64,000 nucleotides of DNA. It comes from Paragonimus westermani (taxonomy: Eukaryota > Platyhelminthes > Trematoda > Plagiorchiida > Troglotrematidae). The notes under the pieces were generated by a model. It had not been told where the DNA came from, did no database searches, and was given only the letters and a program-made list of their open reading frames with translations. The position numbers and the translations under genes are program-made. Positions 60,656 to 64,000 of this stretch are shown in pieces (position 1 is the stretch's first letter; every line of letters begins with the position of its first letter). Where the stretch lies: the NCBI GenBank assembly GCA_008508345.1, contig QNGE01000404.1, forward strand, positions 210,994 to 274,993. Direction: 5' to 3'.

Positions 60656-60799
60656 TTGGATCACCTTGTGAGGAAACTCAGTAGCTGTTCTGTTAACTTT
60701 AAACGACGTATTCACGACTTGAAATTTCACGGAAAATCTCAAATCAGCTGAACTGCTTACTGATCACCGATCAGTAGTAGGTTATTGAAATAATGACAC

Positions 60800-60935
60800 A
60801 ACAGGGATATTTATGGATATGGAGGAGTGGCAAGCTGTAATAAAGGCTGAAGTCGAGTCTGGTGCTCTTTGTGCCATAGGTTGGTTAAGAAAATTATATT
60901 ACGAAATCTTTGATCATTTGTGGGCATTTTTCAGC
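60800..60935 (+). mobile_element. SINE body fragment, plus orientation
   Basis: GCAAGCTGTAATAAAGGCTG then AAGTCGAGTCTGGTGCTC (60848) and TTTGATCATTTGTGGGCATT (60909) follow the body-to-3' order of the family at the right spacing. The head is missing. It forms an inverted pair with the copy at 60405-60655. Confidence 0.5.
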
Positions 60936-60939
60936 TGCA

Positions 60940-63900
60940 GCAAACGAATTCGGTAGCGCTTACCAACAACTGCTTTTATGCTTAAAAACATCTTGAGTTT
61001 TGTGCAATTCGCCACTAACGAGTATCAAGTGGCATCATTAGAATCATGTCATGTTAGATGACCGAGCAGCTCGACTTAATGAACAAACATAATTTTATCT
61101 TTACTGATCATCAAAACACAGTCGTTGATAACCCATTCGGGTTTTTCTTCTAAGAGCTGAGAAACATCCGCGGTCGACGGTCTGACCGCGGAAGCGTTAT
61201 CGGGTAAAAAGTGTAACACTTTCGGTTTTAAGGTTNTAAGGTTTTCATTTATTCTAATCGGTCATGCATTTAAAACCACAGGACACGTACAGGCATACCA
61301 GGGTGATGGCGCTAACCCAACATCATTAAGATGTTTTCACTTTGTTGAGACCTTTTTTCTGCACTGATTTGTGGTCCATTGGACGCCATTAAAGCAGACC
61401 TCTTCGTACGGTCTACCTCCACGGTAGCACCTACTCGACAGTGGTACCACTCCCAAGGCATATACATCGGTAAAACATGTGATTTGGACTTCCTGACACT
61501 GCATCTAAGCAAAGTAGATGGCCCACAAAAGTTAGCACGCTGGAACGCAGGATGGGAAATTTTCCCCTCACCTGTGCTGTTCACATATGGTATGAACGGT
61601 AGGACTGGCTGACTGTATAAATCACTCAGGTAATTGAAGACTAGTACGTCACACAATGAGAACTCATCATATACTCTAGTGGAATGTTGAAACTCTGGGG
61701 CTGTTACGTCAGCATACAATCAAGAATGAAGGTTGGGCAGCCAACCAGCCTACTCACGATTCACACACTGAAGAAATATTCCCGAACCGATCGCTCAGCT
61801 GATGCAAACTTTGCGTGCGTCTGGTTGAGTCACGTCCCTTAGATTAGAACACAGCTCAGCAGCAATCATTGGGTCATTTTTCGATAAGCGTATTCAAAAG
61901 CAGCTTAGATAACTGACATTCTTTGCAAGAAAGCTATTGGTAAAACTGATCGGTGATAGAAACAGACAGTAGCACAACTTACATATAAGCAAGACGTGAG
62001 CAACAAGTAGAAACGATTTTTTCATTACCTATCTCCTGAACACATTTCGCCGTAGCTCACCAGGAACAGGTTTATGTAGCATTAGGAAGAAAAGCGGTAC
62101 AATCAACATTCATATAAACATCAATAAAGATTAGTAGCCAGAAAAGTTTATCAACCGTGAACCAGTCCTTCTGAGAGTAGAGATGAATTCTACTTGTTAA
62201 TGTCTGTCATCGATGTGACACGGAGAATTCCTAAAATATTACTGTACAACCTACCCGAAAGGTTTCATTCGGTCTCCAACAGACAGAGCTGCCAAAGTTG
62301 AACGACATGTAATCCAAAGAAGTCATTTATTAGGAGTTGGGGGCAGGAAACAGAGAAACCAGTATCAACTGGAGGACCCTGAAATGTATGGTTTGCTTCA
62401 ACTCAACAAGGTTAGTATATCGACAAAGTCACTGCTATCCATCGCCAATTGAATAGAACGTAAGCTGACACAGTAGCCGACCCCACATTTACAACCAATT
62501 AAACAATTAATGCTTCAAAATCTGTGAAAGATAGTTTTGAGCTAACTGGTTTGCTCGACAGTCTAGATCGTAGCAAAAACAATCGGCCAGTTTGGGTAGG
62601 GTTTTTGTTCAAAGTTGTCCGTCTGACACAGACAACATATGAATACAACATACGTGAACAGGTGAGTTTTTAATTCCGAGTTAGATTGTCTTTCTGGCCG
62701 CTGCTAGTCGATATTCCCGTTGATCGCTCACAGCAGAAAACGTAGATTGTCACATGCCAAGCGCACACTTGTCAGTAGGTTGTGTCGACGATGTAATGTC
62801 ATCTACAGGTTACACGTAGTTAGCAAAAAATATACCGGGCTCATTGAACTAGCTGAAAGCGTTTTTGTCATTTAGTAAGAGCATGCCAATATGGTGGTAC
62901 TTTATATATTCCAATAAAACTTTGAAACAATTGGTTTGTTCTACGGTTCATTCGTGTACTACAGTTCACTCCACCTAGACGGAACAACTTTCCAACTTTC
63001 ATGGGCTTTCTTGAATTCAGCACAGGAGCGGTCTGGTGAGAACTAAACTGTCATGAAAAAGGATCTGGTAGAAAGAAACTCCGTCAATTAGGAACACAGA
63101 GAAAACAACAATTCGTCAGCATTGGTCGAAAAATTCAACAACTAAAAGCCAGCCGTAGCGATGGCCTCGACTATTTTCGTCCGCCGAAAGTGACAGCATA
63201 AACAATGTGCTGACAAACACTCTCGTAGAAGCTAGGAGGCGCATGTTCTACGCTGCCCAAACGGTACCGCTGCAAACTACCACTTAAATCACAAAACAAC
63301 CGCTGAAACCACCGATATTTTTAATTGTTGAATGGTATATCACTCATGAGTTCTCTTATAAGTTCTGAGCTCCATTCTATAAGAAAAATGGGGTGGCATC
63401 CACGCGATTGTTCAAAGGAAAAATGCCACTTTAGGTCTACAGGATTGCTGCGATCACGTAGATTTAATCTTAGATAATGTAGTCATGGAGGTTGACCGAT
63501 TTGTTTAACTGGGAATCTCCACCAGCGGTGGCAGCGGAGGTGTAGGGAATGAAATAGAAGCGCGCATCTCTAAGGCTAGGACAGTATTCGTTATTCTGGG
63601 ATACCTCTGGCGACAGGTATTTCACTGAAGCTTGAAGGTCGCGTATATCAAACAACGGTGAGGGCCTTATTACTTTAAGGCAGAGAAACCTGGCCACTCA
63701 GGGTAGAAGACGTAAGCCGTCTTCAAGTATTTGATCACCAATGTCTGCTTTCAGTCGCTTGTATCAGGTTGCACCGGCGTGTAAGTAACGAAGAGGTTAG
63801 AAAGCGGGTGTTCTGTAGTGATTGTCAAACGAGTTCTTTTGTTCAACCTCTACGTTTGCACAGGCTTAGATAGTTGGGTCGTGTATTAAGGATGCCAGCT

Positions 63901-64000
63901 GGTCGTCTTCCACACCGAGCACTATTCGCTGACACTGCGACCGACTGGTGTAAGGTGCGAGGTGGACAAATAATGACCTGGCGTAGGGAAATGAAGTCGT
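60940..64000. other. stretch without supported gene
   Basis: A 135-codon minus frame at 61312-61719 overlaps a plus frame and matches nothing I know. No splice-bounded chain or repeat family was recognised. The undetermined base at 61236 sits between two copies of TAAGGTT and probably marks a small assembly join. Confidence 0.3.

Noticed and set aside
61312..61719. 135-codon minus-strand frame as a gene
   Set aside because: No splice context, an overlapping plus frame (61379-61612), and no recognisable motif.
1..64000. Bacterial or phage origin, CRISPR array, riboswitch or operon
   Set aside because: No dense coding, no Shine-Dalgarno pattern and no regularly spaced repeats. SINE and LINE content shows a eukaryotic nuclear genome.

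Overview
This window reads as nuclear genomic DNA of a metazoan with large introns and many old transposable elements. It is AT-rich (roughly 58-60% by eye) and has no reading frame above 144 codons. There is no operon-like gene packing, no ribosome-binding-site pattern and no recognisable tRNA or rRNA gene. One undetermined base at 61236 marks it as draft assembly. The mix of tRNA-headed SINEs, R2-like and other non-LTR fossils, Ty3/gypsy fossils, very short introns (36-64 bases) beside kilobase introns, and tiny exons would fit a parasitic flatworm (trematode or cestode). That is inference from style; no host gene was recognised well enough to prove it.

The firmest content is repeats. At least twelve copies or fragments of one tRNA-related SINE lie at about 4.9, 7.6, 20.0, 22.2, 29.9, 45.4, 46.7, 46.9, 49.8, 57.7, 60.4 and 60.8 kb, in both orientations. 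The family has a pol III box-B-like head, a conserved body and an end that is an inverted copy of its own beginning. Three head ends (45.6, 50.1, 60.65 kb) run into the same non-LTR retrotransposon 3' ORF sequence. A degenerate R2-like LINE spans about 30.4-32.0 kb with reverse transcriptase and C-terminal nuclease-region remnants. Ty3/gypsy-type fossils sit at about 54.4-54.9 kb (RNase H) and possibly 28.2-28.6 kb (reverse transcriptase).

Coding content has to be inferred from short open stretches bounded by splice-like signals. On the + strand between 33.6 and 52.6 kb about fifteen such segments can be chained with compatible intron phases into one cysteine-rich, probably extracellular protein. 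It has an EGF-like fragment at 33.6 kb and a cysteine-rich fragment vaguely like a thrombospondin type 1 repeat at 41.2 kb. The SINE and LINE copies in that interval all fall in the proposed introns. More exon-like segments lie upstream on + (14.4, 19.1, 22.8, 23.1, 26.5 kb), a possible terminal exon at 8.35-8.57 kb, and two on the minus strand (1.9-2.0 and 24.3-24.5 kb). These calls rest on reading frame, splice consensus and phase alone, and I chose frames partly to fit. Each is a candidate, not a gene. No product name is justified.

The remainder, including about 2.05-4.9, 8.8-14.3, 15.0-19.0, 32.0-33.5, 35.2-38.8, 42.2-44.5, 57.9-60.3 and 61.0-64.0 kb, shows no gene I can support.
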